Part shown: one piece after another, positions 50,888 through 63,579 of the stretch
How positions within the stretch are numbered: position 1 is the first letter of the stretch
Layout: each line of letters starts with the position of its first letter
Source: Chromobotia macracanthus
Taxonomy: Eukaryota; Chordata; Actinopteri; Cypriniformes; Botiidae
DNA length: 64,000 nucleotides
Reading direction: 5' to 3'
NCBI GenBank assembly: GCA_036877525.1
Contig: JAZGTH010000071.1
Span: 1,303,501-1,367,500 of the forward strand
Notes under the pieces: generated by a model
The model's database searches: none
What the model was told of the DNA's origin: nothing
The model's input: the letters and a program-made list of their open reading frames with translations, nothing else
Translations under genes and position numbers: made by a program

Positions 50888-53123
50888 AGCAGTTTACATC
50901 ACTTCTACACACTCCATCACTTATAACATCTCTTAATGTTTACTGTCTCATTCGTCATTTACATTATATGTAGTCCACACAGACTGCATCTGTACTGTAA
51001 GTGATCACTGCGCATGTGCCGGTGGTGATGTGGTCGTGGTTTAATGGACACTGTACATGGTGGCTCACTGGTCATGTGTCTTCTGTAGGTGGTGAGATCT
51101 CTGGTAAATGAAACACATTTCTGTAAGGTATAGATCACACGTTAAAAGCATTGATCAAATGAAGTCTGAAAAGGAAATTGTTTCCTAATGCTTTAATGCT
51201 TTAATGGATGTAACCTAGTTTTGTGTTCAAGGTCAAGACAAATATTTTAAATCAGTGAACAATATAAAGTCACGTAATAAAGCTGAAAATGTAAGAGAAT
51301 GTGATTCAAAACAGATAAAAGGTGCCTCTGTGTCTGTCCATGTAAACAGGAGGAACATTTATATTACAATGTCGACATGAAACGTCACCCAAATTAAATT
51401 CAATGAGTCGAGCACGCGCGCGCGCGCACCTGAAACTCCTCGTGCGCGAGCCTGACGGACGTGGCGGGAAACTCTGAGGCGAGCCGCGTTTACTTCACGA
51501 CCAGCGATGAGCTATACTTCTGAAAAATGTTATATATTAATGTAATGTATAACATACATTCATGTAATGTATAACGACATTAAAAAGACTGTCGGCAGGT
51601 AAATACTGAAAGCCCAGTGAGGAGACGCATTGGGCCGTAACTGCAGTTTACAGGGCAAAAGGGTAATCAGTAATATGTCCGTATAAACATTAGAGAAACA
51701 TTGCTGTATGTGACCTGTTTTGTTCTCCACTTTCTAGCTGGAGATGTCTTTCCTAAAGCTTGTAGGGTAAGTAACTTCTTCACAAGCTCAGCACATCTTA
51801 CACTGAGTACAAGTGTGTGTTATACTGCAAAACAACAGCATTTAAAGTGTCACCCAGGAGCTATTTGGTCAACTATTCCATCATAAATGACTTATCTTAG
51901 ACAAAAGATAGCTTTTGTTTCTGAACAGATAAAAAAACACTTTATTTCTCATCTGGCTGATGATGTACAGTGCACTAAGGGTTCCATACACTTGATCAGT
52001 TCATTTTTTCCTTGGAATAGAACCTATGGCCTTTGTGTTGCAAGCACCACGCTGTACCAGTTAAAACATTTGTTTTGCTGAAATCAACCAATCCTGATGG
52101 TGCATTTCACATCAAGCTGCAGAACACGACCACAACTTTTTACAGTTTTGTTATAGGAAATGGTGGGTACGACCAGATGTCAACATGAGGCAGCTCGATT
52201 AAACTTTATCTAAAGTAAATCCAGGCCCGACTTTTAGAGTTAAAAATCATCAAAATGAGGCCAAACTTTTTCTGTTCTGCACAGTTGATCATGGCTTTAG
52301 GATTTGTCAACTTCCCCTCCCATGCAAGAAATTTACAACTGGTAAAATGTAATGGAAAAAAAACAAATTTAATGTGAGAGCACTTGAGCAATTTTTATTA
52401 TTAATTATAACTGTGTATATCTGATAAAGAAACCGATATACGTTTAAAAACCTTTTCCCATTCTTATACGTATGAGCTTATTTATAAGAAAATGGCTAGT
52501 TGATCCCAGAACTGAGAATGCTAACCAAGAACTTCCCATCTGAATCAAAATTACATCTGGACATTTGATTGGTCCATTTGACAACATAATTTGGTAACAT
52601 AAATTTGGCAACTTAGAGGCCATGCACAGCATTCAGTGAAGGAATGTCACCTTCCCCAGACATGCTCCAATAACTTATTGATTGGCATTGGTTGATACAA
52701 AATAATGAACAAGAAAAAGTACAAATAAATAAGTAATTTTGATCCGCGTTTCTTTACATGGAATCTAAATGGAATATAAGATTTTGATCATTGAAACACT
52801 GAACGATACACTTTCAGTTTCCATGAAACTAAATCTTAACAGCATCAACATATTTTGTGCTAATCTTAGCTTACAAGGGAAATAAGTGAGACTGCACATC
52901 AAGTGTGAAGTCAAGGTCAAAAGTGATGGCTGAAGTAGTTTAAAAACGTAAGTGCGAGAAACAAATAATAAGTTGACACTGGTATACCGCAGAGTTTACA
53001 TGCAAGGAACAACAATTATGTCTAAACACAACTACATATACATATCACTATCACAATCATTTCACAAGCAGTGACAAAACACACCACCTCCCTTCAATGA
53101 TTGATGTCACAGAAGCTTGTGGT
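50888..53123. other. Intergenic DNA between minisatellite and shisa5 paralogue
   Basis: It contains a short CG-dinucleotide run at about 51415-51428, a SINE fragment at 52011-52066 and AT-rich DNA that should include the 3' UTR of the shisa5 paralogue. No other gene recognised. Confidence 0.5.
52011..52066 (-). repeat. Degenerate tRNA-derived SINE fragment
   Basis: The minus strand has a worn A box (ACTGGTACAGCG) and a worn B box (AGGTTCTATTCC) at tRNA spacing, similar in order to the copy at 23596-23659. Confidence 0.4.
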
Positions 53124-55433
53124 TTAGTAATTGGTCTTTGGTGATTCTGCGTAGGCAGGATTGAAGGCTGGTGGCGAGGTGTAGTCTGTGGAGGGGGGAC
53201 TGAGGAAACCTAACTGAGCTGGTACAGGGTACGCAGACTGGCCACTGTTATATGCAGGTTGGCTGAGGGGAACAGGACACACTGGACCAACAACTGGAAA
53301 AAAAAGAAGAAAATTATAGCATTTGTTTAGTCATTGTGTAGACTATGTGCTTAGACTTTAGAAGCAGCAGCAAAACGCTGTAAATATAACCCCAGCATTT
53401 TTAAAACAATGTTGTTTTTTTTCAATATTGATTTTTTTATTAGTTTTATGACAACAGTAAACAACAACATTAAAAATAAAAATAGAATACATTTACAAAA
53501 GGAAAAAGGGCCAGAATACATTTTACAAAAGTCCATTAAATACTACTGTTATTAAGCTGTTGGAGGAAGGGACCCCAGATCTTAGAAAACTTGTTAAGAG
53601 ACTTTGCTTCATTAAACTGCATTTTCTCAACATGTATGACAGAGGCCATTTCAGCCAGCCATCTCTGAAAATATGGGTGAGCAGAGGATTTCCACTCCCT
53701 CAATATAATTATCTTTGCCACCACCTTGCTCAGCATTAATGCACATGCCAATTGCACATGATAAGGCAAAAATGAAACTGTGTCAGAGTAGCCAAAGATG
53801 CCCAATTCTACTTCAGGCAAAAAAGCAAGGTCATATGCTGCAGAGTACCAAGAAAATATATCCTGCCAGTACCTGTGGAGTTTTGGGCAGCACCAAAAAG
53901 ACTGAGATAAAGTTCCCTCTGCACCCTGACATCGATCACAAACTGGAGACACTGCTGGGTAGAACTTGTGGAGTTTGACTTTAGAATATTGCAGTCTATG
54001 TACAATTTTAAACTCAATTAACTGAAGTCTTGCATTAATAGAACAGCTATGTATTCACTGTAGGATTTCAGACCAGAGGTTGTCAGATATGTTGATGCCA
54101 GCATCCTTTTCCCAAGCTACCTTAACATAATCAGAAGAAATGTTTAAGTGCGAAGAGACGAAGGAAACAAATTGTGAAACCAAACTGGAACATAGTCAGA
54201 TTTGTCCAAATTAGTGAGTACCGCAGATTTTGGGTTTGCATAAAGCATCTCAATGTATGTATGAAAATTTTTACCAACCCAAACTTATCTAAGTATAGAT
54301 ATTGCCACTCGATCTGATCGAAGGCCTTTTCTTTAAATCTACGTTTCACCTTCTTCCTGCTCGATTCATAAGCAATTATATTACCCCGCAACACTACCTT
54401 AAAGGTCGCCCAAAGAGTGGAATCAGACGCATCACCTTTATCATTAAAATCAACTGCTTGACTGCTTGATGTGAGAGGAGATGTATACATGAAAATGCTC
54501 CTGCAATAATTAACAAGGGTTTAGACGCCAATTGTATTTAGACTGAGACATAGAAAGGTTAAACTCCATAGTATGCAGACTATGATCAGAAATAATAATA
54601 TAATAATAATATTATTATATTTAGTCTGTATTGCGTTCAAAATAAGTTTAGAATCAATAATCTATTCTAGAAGATGATTTGTGCACAGGAGAAAAGGAGT
54701 AGTCTCTGTCGGATGGGTGTTGCAGTCTCCAAATATCGACTAAGCGTCAAGATAGCAGTTAAAATCACCACCAATTATTACATTTGTAGAACTGGGGTCA
54801 GGAAGCAAGTCAAAAATCTTTCTAAAGAAATTAGGATTGTCAAAATTTGGAACAAAAATATGTACACATGTAATTGGGAATGAATTTATATGACCAGATA
54901 CTAAAATATATCTTCCAGAAGGATCAGAGATGATAGTAGACAAACGAAATGGGCCAGATTTCCAAAATAGAATAGCAACACCCCTGGCCTTTGAGGAAAA
55001 AGAAGACTGATAAACTTGCGAGATCCAGTTAGACCTAAGGCGTCTCTGCTCTGTCGGTCTGATGTGAGTCTCTTGCAAAAAATAATATCGTCAGAGAGGA
55101 ACTTAAGATGAGCAAATACTTTGCCTCTTTTAATCTGGTGTCCCATACCTCTAACATTCCAAGATACAAATGTGACCCCCAAAAGAACTATATGCATCAA
55201 CCTTCGTCATTGAACTTAAATATCACCAGTAAAAGGACAAAGAAGGCAGTAAACACTGTAATATAAATAGCCCAGAACAACCAATTACAACTCACCCCCC
55301 ACCCACAATCATTTCCCCAACTGAAACAATAAAACTCACCCATCACCAGGAAAGTAGCAGAGCGAAGGGAGAAAAACAACAATACAAAACAAAATTTCAA
55401 ACATAGAAAAAAAAACAAGAGGAGGGGAGGGGG

Positions 55434-55471
<38 letters not shown>

Positions 55472-55531
55472 GGGGGGGGTTTTTTTTTTAAAAAAAAAAA
55501 AAAATTTTTTTTTTTTTTTTTTTTATTTATA

Positions 55532-55568
<37 letters not shown>

Positions 55569-55630
55569 TCCCCCCCCGCGGGTTTGTTTTTTTTTTTTTT
55601 TTTTGGTGGGGGGGGGAGGGGGTTGTTTTG

Positions 55631-55661
<31 letters not shown>

Positions 55662-55679
55662 TTTTTCACCCGCCAAGGG

Positions 55680-55724
<45 letters not shown>

Positions 55725-56980
55725 TGTTTCTCTAGCTTTAGTCATTTTAAAGCCTGCAGGTATGTTTGAAGAACTTACCAGCTTCCTGATATGAAGGTGG
55801 AGGTCCTGGTACATGTGGCCGTCCCTGATATGGTCCAGCTGGCATGAGTTGCACTTCATGAGCTGGCTGACCTCTGTACTCTGGGTTCAGGAAGGGGTTG
55901 AATGATGGGTACTGACCTCCATTACTGACAGTCTGCTGCTGAAGGGGTTGTGTGGTCACGACTGTTGTTGCTGTTCCTGTCACAGCTGTGAAGAATTAAT
56001 GGTATAACAATGTTTATGTACAAATGAACTGTTCTGCAATGTTTCAGAACAGTTTATTTATATGAGTCTTTGACACTTACGTCCGGGGTTTCTGCACTTC
56101 TTATAGAGCCAGCAGCAGGGACAGAACCAGCAGATGAGGAACAGAACAATCAAGATAATAAAGACCATCCCTGGGGCCACACTAGTGGCAACTGTGCCAG
56201 AATATGGAGATTTAGCCCTAGTGCGTTTGAGAAAATTAACATATATAAGTGTAAATATATTTAACACTTTGTTATTTTCAGATTTTCTAAGTGGTCCAGT
56301 CCCTAACTCATTAAAGCAGTTTTTCAAACATGTTTTTACAGCTTCTGTTTGACAGGACACTACCAGAACTTTGACACTGGCTACAGGAACTGTGAACTGT
56401 GTGCACAGTTAGTGAACACAAAGAAAAAGTGGATTTCTTACCAGCAGTCACTTTGCTCGGCCTCAGTGATTTCTTTGAGCGGGTCGGAGCAGCAGTATCT
56501 GTCCTCACAGGTCCCGCAGCAGAACTGATGGCGATTTGATGGAAAACCACAGAACAAATACGATTTGAGTTCACCGCTTCTGCTTTCGTGCACAGTACAG
56601 TCGTTATGAGCTAAACAAAGCAAAATAACACGTCAAATTGTCACACCAGTCAAGATTGTCTCTATCGGAACAGCATCCCTATTGAAAACGCGTCATTCCC
56701 ATCCTAAAGTAAACTCTACTACACAATACACGACAACAGGAGAAAACAACAGTAAGACCTAAAGTGTGTGAAGAAACGACGTGTAGAGTAACGGAGCGCA
56801 CATCGCTCATTTTAATGTGGACAGCTTCATTTGTCGTATTTCGTGTCGGGACTTTGTAGAGCATCGCTTTAAGTAAACAAAACCTTTAAACTTATTCATC
56901 AAGGGTAACAAAACGTTTAACTCACCGACTGTCAGTGTGAACAAAGCTGCGAAAAGAAGCGCAATCACCCTGCGGGCCAT
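53124..56980 (-). CDS. Shisa5-like tandem paralogue
   Basis: A second, intact Shisa5-type protein. Five exons: 56926-56980, 56442-56610, 56081-56217, 55779-55985 and 53124-53293; total 245 residues, with the same intron phases as shisa5. The start at 56980 has a GCCATGG context; MCAM at 56989 is an alternative. Exon 1 gives the signal MARRVIALLFAALFTLTVG, exon 2 the SHISA block RHQFCCGTCEDRYCC, exon 3 the membrane segment (GMVFIILIVLFLICWFCPCC) and exons 4 and 5 a proline-rich tail with PPPSYQEA and the end YAESPKTNY, matching PPPPYQEA and QPPKTGY of shisa5. Outside exon 4 the two copies are well diverged. Intron 4 is swollen to 2.5 kb by a LINE fragment and a homopolymer block. Teleosts often have two shisa5 copies; naming it a or b is not possible here. 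Confidence 0.9.
53410..55200 (-). mobile_element. Internally deleted L1-type LINE
   Basis: Read on the minus strand, it begins with an AP-endonuclease domain (TFVSWNVRGMGHQIKRGKVF, then a frameshift, then QETHIRPTEQRRLRS, then VIIGGDFNCYLDA). A gap follows. The next frame (54131-54490) has a region normally downstream of the endonuclease and then EKAFDQIEWQYLY, close to the reverse transcriptase motif EKAFDRVEW, without the catalytic FADD part. The end of ORF2 is found at 53536-54017, with a CDRCQGAEGTLSQSFWCCPK zinc-knuckle-like segment. A full ORF2 would need about 3.7 kb; here only about 1.7 kb remains, so it cannot move by itself. A short A-rich tail lies near 53410. Confidence 0.85.
55421..55723. 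repeat. Homopolymer block (poly-T, poly-A, poly-G runs)
   Basis: About 300 bases made almost only of long T, A, G and C runs with abrupt changes. Natural DNA seldom looks like this; it is typical of a badly resolved poly-A/T region in long-read assembly. It sits between the 5' end of the LINE and exon 4 of the shisa5 paralogue. Confidence 0.9.
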
Positions 56981-57914
56981 GGCGCACATCTGAGCGAGTC
57001 CAGCTGCTGTGAGACAGCGCCCCTTCCACACGGAAACATCGACATTAAATCCAAACAAACACCACCAGTTTATTTTATCATCTAGATCTGATAATCCTGT
57101 TAAAGACATCTGCTGATGCACAAATACATATGTACAGACAGACCAAGAGAAACAAAAACCCCAACAAAACAACCCTCAATCAAGAAAATGGCTACAGAAC
57201 GAATAAACTAGACAACCATTTCTTCTTGAATTACTTCAACTAAGAGCAGTCTTGTTCTCTGACTTTGATATATTGAACATGGCTTTAAACAAGTGATTGT
57301 TTTGTATAAAATAAACCAATATACATTCCTGGAGCAACTCGATGTTAAACGTATAACAACAGTCCAGGATCTAAGTTTTATATTAACAAAATAACATTAC
57401 AGTAAAGTTAAAGTAAACTCTAATAAAGCAACTCTAGAATCCTCTTCATATTGGCAACTGGTCCATGTAGTAACACAGAAATACGTGCAGATGTAATTTT
57501 CCCTAAATGATTCCCAGTGATTTATGATTTGTTTGATACAGTACAATAACTCTATTTGGCAATAAGCATTTCAGGGCAACAGACCATGTAGAGCTTAAAA
57601 CATTTAACATGTTGTTAAATATCTAAACATATTTGCGTATCGCCAACGTTGTTCTGATGGAGTTATTTGCATGTTGGGCTAGGTGGAGGAGATGATGTCC
57701 AACTAATCAATAAGGCTGAAGAACAATATTGTAAATCAGTATCATCGCTGTAATGTTGGGTACAGTTGTCTTCAGAAATGTCTCTGGAAATTGTTTCAGT
57801 AATTCTGAGTCCATTAGCGGCTGGTTCAATTGTTCAGTATTGCCAGAATTAGCCTATATTTGGCTAACTGGTTGGTTCTGGAATTCTTGGTTCTGGAATT
57901 TTTCTTCCAAGTCT
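56981..57914. other. Space between shisa5 paralogue start and bap1 3' end
   Basis: It should contain the promoter of the shisa5 paralogue and the bap1 3' UTR. No further gene, RNA or repeat recognised. Confidence 0.5.
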
Positions 57915-60900
57915 TCACTGGCGCTTGGCTTTGTACGGCCGTGAGCGTTTCCGTCGATCAGGTTTGCGTTGTTTGTGGAGTCGACCGATGCTGACGCCCT
58001 GTCGACGGCGGACAGAGATGTTCTGCTCCACTAGACTTGCTAACATACCTGAAGGCCACCAGAGACAAAGATCAAAACAGCAAGAACATTTTATTAAAAG
58101 AATTTGGTGGACATTTGGACAATAATGCGATAAGAAAAATACATTTTTACCCTCTTGTGCCAGCATTGAGATGAAGGTGCAGATAAACTCGTCATAATTA
58201 TGAGTTCTTCTCTGGTCATCGATCTACAGAGATAAGGACAACAGCATTTATTTGCTATTATTTTTATGTTTTCACTATAGGAAAATAGTGTATGAACGTT
58301 TTTATTAACAGTAAAAGTAAAAAACCTGCCTTGTACTTCTTTCTTTTCTCCACTTCCTCTTTCAGACACACTTCATAATTGGTGATTTCTGCTTCCACAT
58401 ACTTCAGCAAGGCCAGTAACTCCTGTAAAACAGAGAAGGCTCCATTAACCTTGGGGTTTTTGAAACGTTGCATAAAAATGTAGATTTGGAGATTTTCTAA
58501 AGAAAACATGAGTTTGCAGCTACGATACTAGAGCGTTGTTGAGGTTGCTATAGCGTTGCTATGTGGGTGCTAAGGTGTCCATATTTTCTTGTGATTGCAA
58601 GTGTGTCCTGAATGGTTGTTAGGGAGTTCCAGGTCAAAGAGCCCTACCCTCAAAACTTCTATGATATTCAAGCCCTTTCTTCAAGTTAACTTGGTGGCAG
58701 ATCACCAGGTAGATATAAGGGATGATAGGGTCGGGTGTGTTCAAATCTCAAAACCCTAAGTATGTGGACTAGTTGGATGAACAGAGACAGTGAAAGGCAT
58801 CAGCCTTACTTTTGGTGTGTATTTTTCTCCAGCTGGTTGGCTGTTACTCTCAGTGTTACCAGACGGCAGGTTCTCTTGGTTAGGTTTAGTGTCCACTGGC
58901 TCTTTGATGTCCTCTTGTTTCACCTCCTCTGATGGCCCCTCTTTCACCTCCTCCTCTCCTCCTGGAGTCACATCATCTTTCTTGGTTTTCTCTTCCCCAC
59001 CTGCTTTTTTCAACCCTTCCAACGTTTCTGTGGATTAACATGTACCAATAGTCCACAAGGCCAAGGTGATGTCAGCCAAAGAGAGTTATTAATGAACAGC
59101 TTTTTAAATGAGTATATGTGCGTGTACCTGTGTGTGGCAGAGTGTAGACGACTCCATCCTCCTGCATCTGCAGCAGCAATGAGCTCACCCGTGCCCCCAA
59201 GTCACGAACAGCTCGGCTGTGTCGCGCGTCTAACCTGAGCAGTCCGTCCTCTTCCCCAAACAGCACGCGGCCGAGGTGTGACGCCACGGGGCTGGACGGA
59301 CGCGTAGCGGCCTGTGATCGTGCAGGTGAGCGCAGCGGGGAGTTGAATGCGCTGCCAATCTCTGAGGCAGTGTCTGTGCTTTCGTTACTGGGCGTAGGCG
59401 AGGGCTGGCAGGCAGAGGTGATGCTGATTCCGCCCGTCCGACCCTCAGTGCGGACGTTCAGAGGTGTGGAACCTGCCATCGCCATGGCGTCCTTCCTCTG
59501 GGCTTCCTTCTTTAGCTTCTCAGCTAAAACACTGAGCGCTAGCTGGCCCTCCATACCCGTAACTCCGCCCACTGCGCTGCGTCCCATGGTTCGAGCACGG
59601 AGACTCGCCTTCCGACGAAACCTGCCAATCGCACACAAGCCATGAAGCTAAACCTCGAAACACTCAGACTTAATTAGTGTCTGCAGGGAAGATGGCATGT
59701 TAATTATGTATATGATGTGTAGAGTATGTTTCTGGAACTAAGAAGTGTGTTTTTCGGCTATTATCACAAAAATATTGATGCTTGTTTAGATGTTTTATTT
59801 AGTATAGGACATTTGAAGTATATAGTAGACAAGTGCAGAGAGAGTTAACATACCTGCTGGAAACGCCTGTAGTGCTGCACTCCTCCTCTTCTTCATCGTA
59901 GTCATCCTCATCGTCAGAATAAGTGGGCTGACGGGGGCCGGGTACACGCGCACGACCGACACCCGCGGCGAGGTCCTCCTCTTCCTGTCAATTAGTTTAA
60001 AAGCACATGTCAGCCATCATGTCAGCATATTCTGTATAGTCTACATATTCTTTATAGTCTAAAAGTCTACTACATATTCTATGTAGTCTACATATTCTAA
60101 ACAGTCTATAAGCACAAACATTTATCTGTATGTGTGTGTCGGACTCTTGAGGAAAAGAGTGTTTTCACCTTCTAAATTAACAAGATTTCCTGTATAAGCC
60201 TGTATATTATAGAGTTATAACTGTGAGCTTCTCATTGTGATGTTGTTGATATAAAAAAACACTTTATTTATTGAGGAATTTAACCTGACATGACAAAGAT
60301 CTCATATCTTCTGAACGTGACACTCTTACCTGCATTGGGGACTTGGCGTAGTTGTGGTTGTCCAGAAAGGCTGGCAGACGCTGGACGATGGGGTTGGGAA
60401 CAGACAGGGGGCTGCCGGTAGGGGCTGCCGGTGGTGGGGCGGGAGGTTTCGCCATGTTTCTGACTTTGCCAGCAGGGCTTGGTAGAGCGGCACCACCTTC
60501 CTGAGTTTCTGAAACAAGGAAAATACTGTTTTAATCAATCTGATTTTCACTGGCCAATGTGTTACTTTTGAGTGTCTGAATAGTGCAGTCACATTTTCGC
60601 TCAAAATTTTAAGTTGAAATCACAACAAACTGAGGATTAAATTCATTAAGTTCATTTTTGCGTTTGCCGTTTTTTCTATCAGCAGTAATAGCACAATGTT
60701 AATAGCTTTCTCTGATGTAAATAAATTACCTAGGGTACCTGTGGGTGGAGCCTGCTCAGCACCCAACGCTGTCAGTGCATCTGGCCCCTCCTCCTTTTTC
60801 ACAGCGGGGAGCGTGTCTTCAGAAGAGGAGGAGTCTTGTTGTTTACGATCTTGACCTGACTCTTGTTGGGATGACCGAGTCACCTGTAGTTTTTACATGG

Positions 60901-62890
60901 GTAAAGAGAGGCGTGTACCACATTACAATTCATCACACACAGATGAAAACATTCAAGACTAATAATCAGATCATCCACAGTGAGGATTTTATTCACAAAA
61001 AAAAACTGTACACACACCTTCTTGTCTCGAACTTGCTGGAGCCCCTCTAGAATAATCTGCCTGTTTCTCTTCAGCACATCCAGTTTGGACTCGTATTTTA
61101 TCCTGCGGTCTGGAACCACCGCCATCAGATTGAAGCGGATGTCATGGTATGGCTCTCTGAGGGGGACAAAAATATTGAATTTACACACATTTTTACACTA
61201 AATGGCTAAAGGGGATTTCTTTTGACCATCGGGTTATTTGAAGCAAGATATTTTCCCACATTGTTTCACTAAATAATCTCAATGACATTTAATCATTTTA
61301 TATCTTTGTTCAACACTATATCAACAAAATCAAGAATGGAATCTGTAAACTTGCCCTGCAGTCGCCAGTCCAATTCTCTCCATTATAACCCGTCTGGCTT
61401 TATCTGTCCACTCCTCATCCTCTCCCCACGGCCCTGAGTGAGTGAGAGACAGACAGAGAGAGAGATAAAGTCCAGTCTCTTAGCCTGGCGGTCAGAATCC
61501 TCTGTCTTTCTGCAGGTGTAATTCTCACCATGGTCGATGGGATATGCCTTTAGTCCGTCCAGCTCGAACAGCCGCTCTTTGATTGGTACATAACTGACGA
61601 AGTGAAACGCCTCCATCGTTCGGACCGCGCTGATGCCGTTCTGTTTCTCCGGCAGGTGCCGCGGCTCGGGTCTTTATGGAAACAAGAAAAACTATAAATC
61701 TACAGCACTAGAACCAAGATTATTTCTGTAAGATCAAATTATTCTAGTAATCAGGCAGATTCTTGTTTCACAGAGACGGATTTAATCTTGACTCTACCTT
61801 GCATGGCTGTTGTGAGCTTTCGCCAGCTCAGGGGCATTTCCGATGGCATAACCTTTGCTCTGAGATGCAGAAAATGGGAACATGCTTTTAAATCAGTACA
61901 GAAGGTGTGCTGCAGGTGTGCACACAGGAGTGAGTGTGTGTTTCAGTGAGTAAAAGACTGACTTCATGTATATAACTAACCTCAGGACTGAAGCCTTTGG
62001 TAAAAGCTTTTATACGACTCAGAGTGGTTCCCAGCTCAACCCCGCTGCAGTTTAGAAGCACACTCAGCAGGGCATGAGTAGCACAGGAGTTTGGTATCAA
62101 CTGCACAATGAAAACATCAGGGTAAATACACTGTTGGCTCCTCTGCAAATGCTTGAAGTTTCTCAAGAGTGGCTCCAAAAAGTTGTAGGAACTTTTGGGG
62201 TATCACATATTTGCCAGTGTATAGTTAAAGTTATTCTAATATACTAATTATAGTCTATACTAATTAATAAACAAACTAATGAACAATAAACGTCAAAAAC
62301 AAGCACAAGAAACTCACTTGGTGAGCAAAAAACATATCGTTGACAATTTCATCGTCAATAACGGAGGTTTCGTCCACCAGCGTGGAGACTTTACGCCGAG
62401 ATCTTCGCTCCTCGATCCATTTGAAGAGAAAGATGAAGCCATACACCGGGCTGAGAGGAAGAAACAATACAGAACATCTTCAGACAACAGCCACAGAGCC
62501 TCATCATACAGCAGGACAGTACGAGGAAGCACTTATTGTATGTAATGTTGCAAGCTGACCTTTGACATTTGCTCTGCAGGTCATAGATCTCTTCCACCTG
62601 AACCCCCTTCACACCTGTGTACAAACACAACCGGTTTACAACACTGTTCAAACAAGCAGTATGCATTTTTATATCAACAGCCATTACAATCATCTCACCA
62701 AAGTCCTCAACCAAAAGTGTGAACAGCCCTGTTAGCACAAGACAGTAGAAACACGGTGTTATAATTCTGCATCTTGACATGAAATAATATATAGTGATGT
62801 AAATGGCAGTTATTTGGTGAAACATGTCCGACACAGTTTATTTAGAGACTCACCCGGATCACTCTCCAACTCCAGCCAACCTTTGTTCAT
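57915..62890 (-). CDS. bap1: BRCA1-associated protein 1, nuclear deubiquitinase
   Basis: A UCH-type hydrolase that removes ubiquitin from histone H2A with ASXL partners. Seventeen exons: 62854-62890, 62699-62728, 62560-62614, 62318-62450, 61981-62100, 61798-61859, 61529-61671, 61355-61433, 61018-61156, 60739-60883, 60330-60508, 59854-59984, 59128-59621, 58810-59027, 58330-58422, 58151-58223 and 57915-58048; total 754 residues (human 729). The catalytic residues fall at the human positions: Gln85, Cys91 (in PNSCATHALL), His169 (in EAFHFVSYVP) and Asp184 (in FELDGLKAYPID). The HCF1-binding NHNY is in LPAFLDNHNYAKSPMQ. The ULD domain is in the last three exons and the C-terminal basic tail (RRKRSRPYKAKRQ) carries the nuclear signal. 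Introns 8 and 15 have GC donors, required by frame. Confidence 0.97.
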
Positions 62891-63049
62891 TTTTGCAGAT
62901 TTCAGTCACCGAATTGACCCGCTAAATCATCGACCAGTCCATAACGTTATGAGAGGTGTGCGAGTCATTTATGAGCACACAGCCGTGCCACCTTTGGGCG
63001 AACTGGACGGCTAGTAAACACAATGAAGAGCAGGGCCGTCGGCGGCTGA

Positions 63050-63057
63050 TGACGTCA
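63050..63057 (-). promoter_or_regulatory. Perfect CRE upstream of bap1
   Basis: TGACGTCA lies 160 bp upstream of the bap1 ATG in GC-rich DNA with no TATA box, at a position typical for a core-promoter CRE. Confidence 0.5.
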
Positions 63058-63254
63058 CTGAGCGCGACATGAACCAGCTTGTACTGCGGTGAAAGACGCG
63101 GGGTGGCGCTGCTTTAACAGTGCAATGAATGAAACTGAAACAGCTCAATGTGTCTCAATTCTCTCTAAATAAATGTCAGGTTTCCGCGACTGATAACCCC
63201 GATCTTACAAGTGTTTTGTGTTTGACCTGCCCAAGCTGTCACACTATTGTCTTA

Positions 63255-63275
63255 TGTGTGTGTGTGTGTGTGTGT
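63255..63275. repeat. Short (TG)n microsatellite
   Basis: About ten TG units between bap1 and the CpG-rich right edge. Confidence 0.9.
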
Positions 63276-63579
63276 ACCGCCTTTGTGTCTTATGTAACTA
63301 TAAGTAGCTGATAATAGTATTAACACGCGTTATAATGAAATATTAATAGAACAAGATCATCGTGATACTACATTTAAATGTAGGATAAAGTGTGTAGTGT
63401 AAACCATTGTAATACAGCGAATATAAGAGTATCTCTTTGTTCGTGAGCTACCTTGTGAAAGTCATATAGTTGTTTCTGGGAAAGGTACGTCAATTACACA
63501 ATAAGACACTTTATGCAACCAGATTATGAAACGGCTCGACGGGCGGAACGATTAAACTCAGTCTTTGCGCGTCGGGGGG

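Noticed and set aside
55527..55859. Poly-Lys and poly-Phe ORFs
   Set aside because: They translate homopolymer runs that are likely assembly noise.
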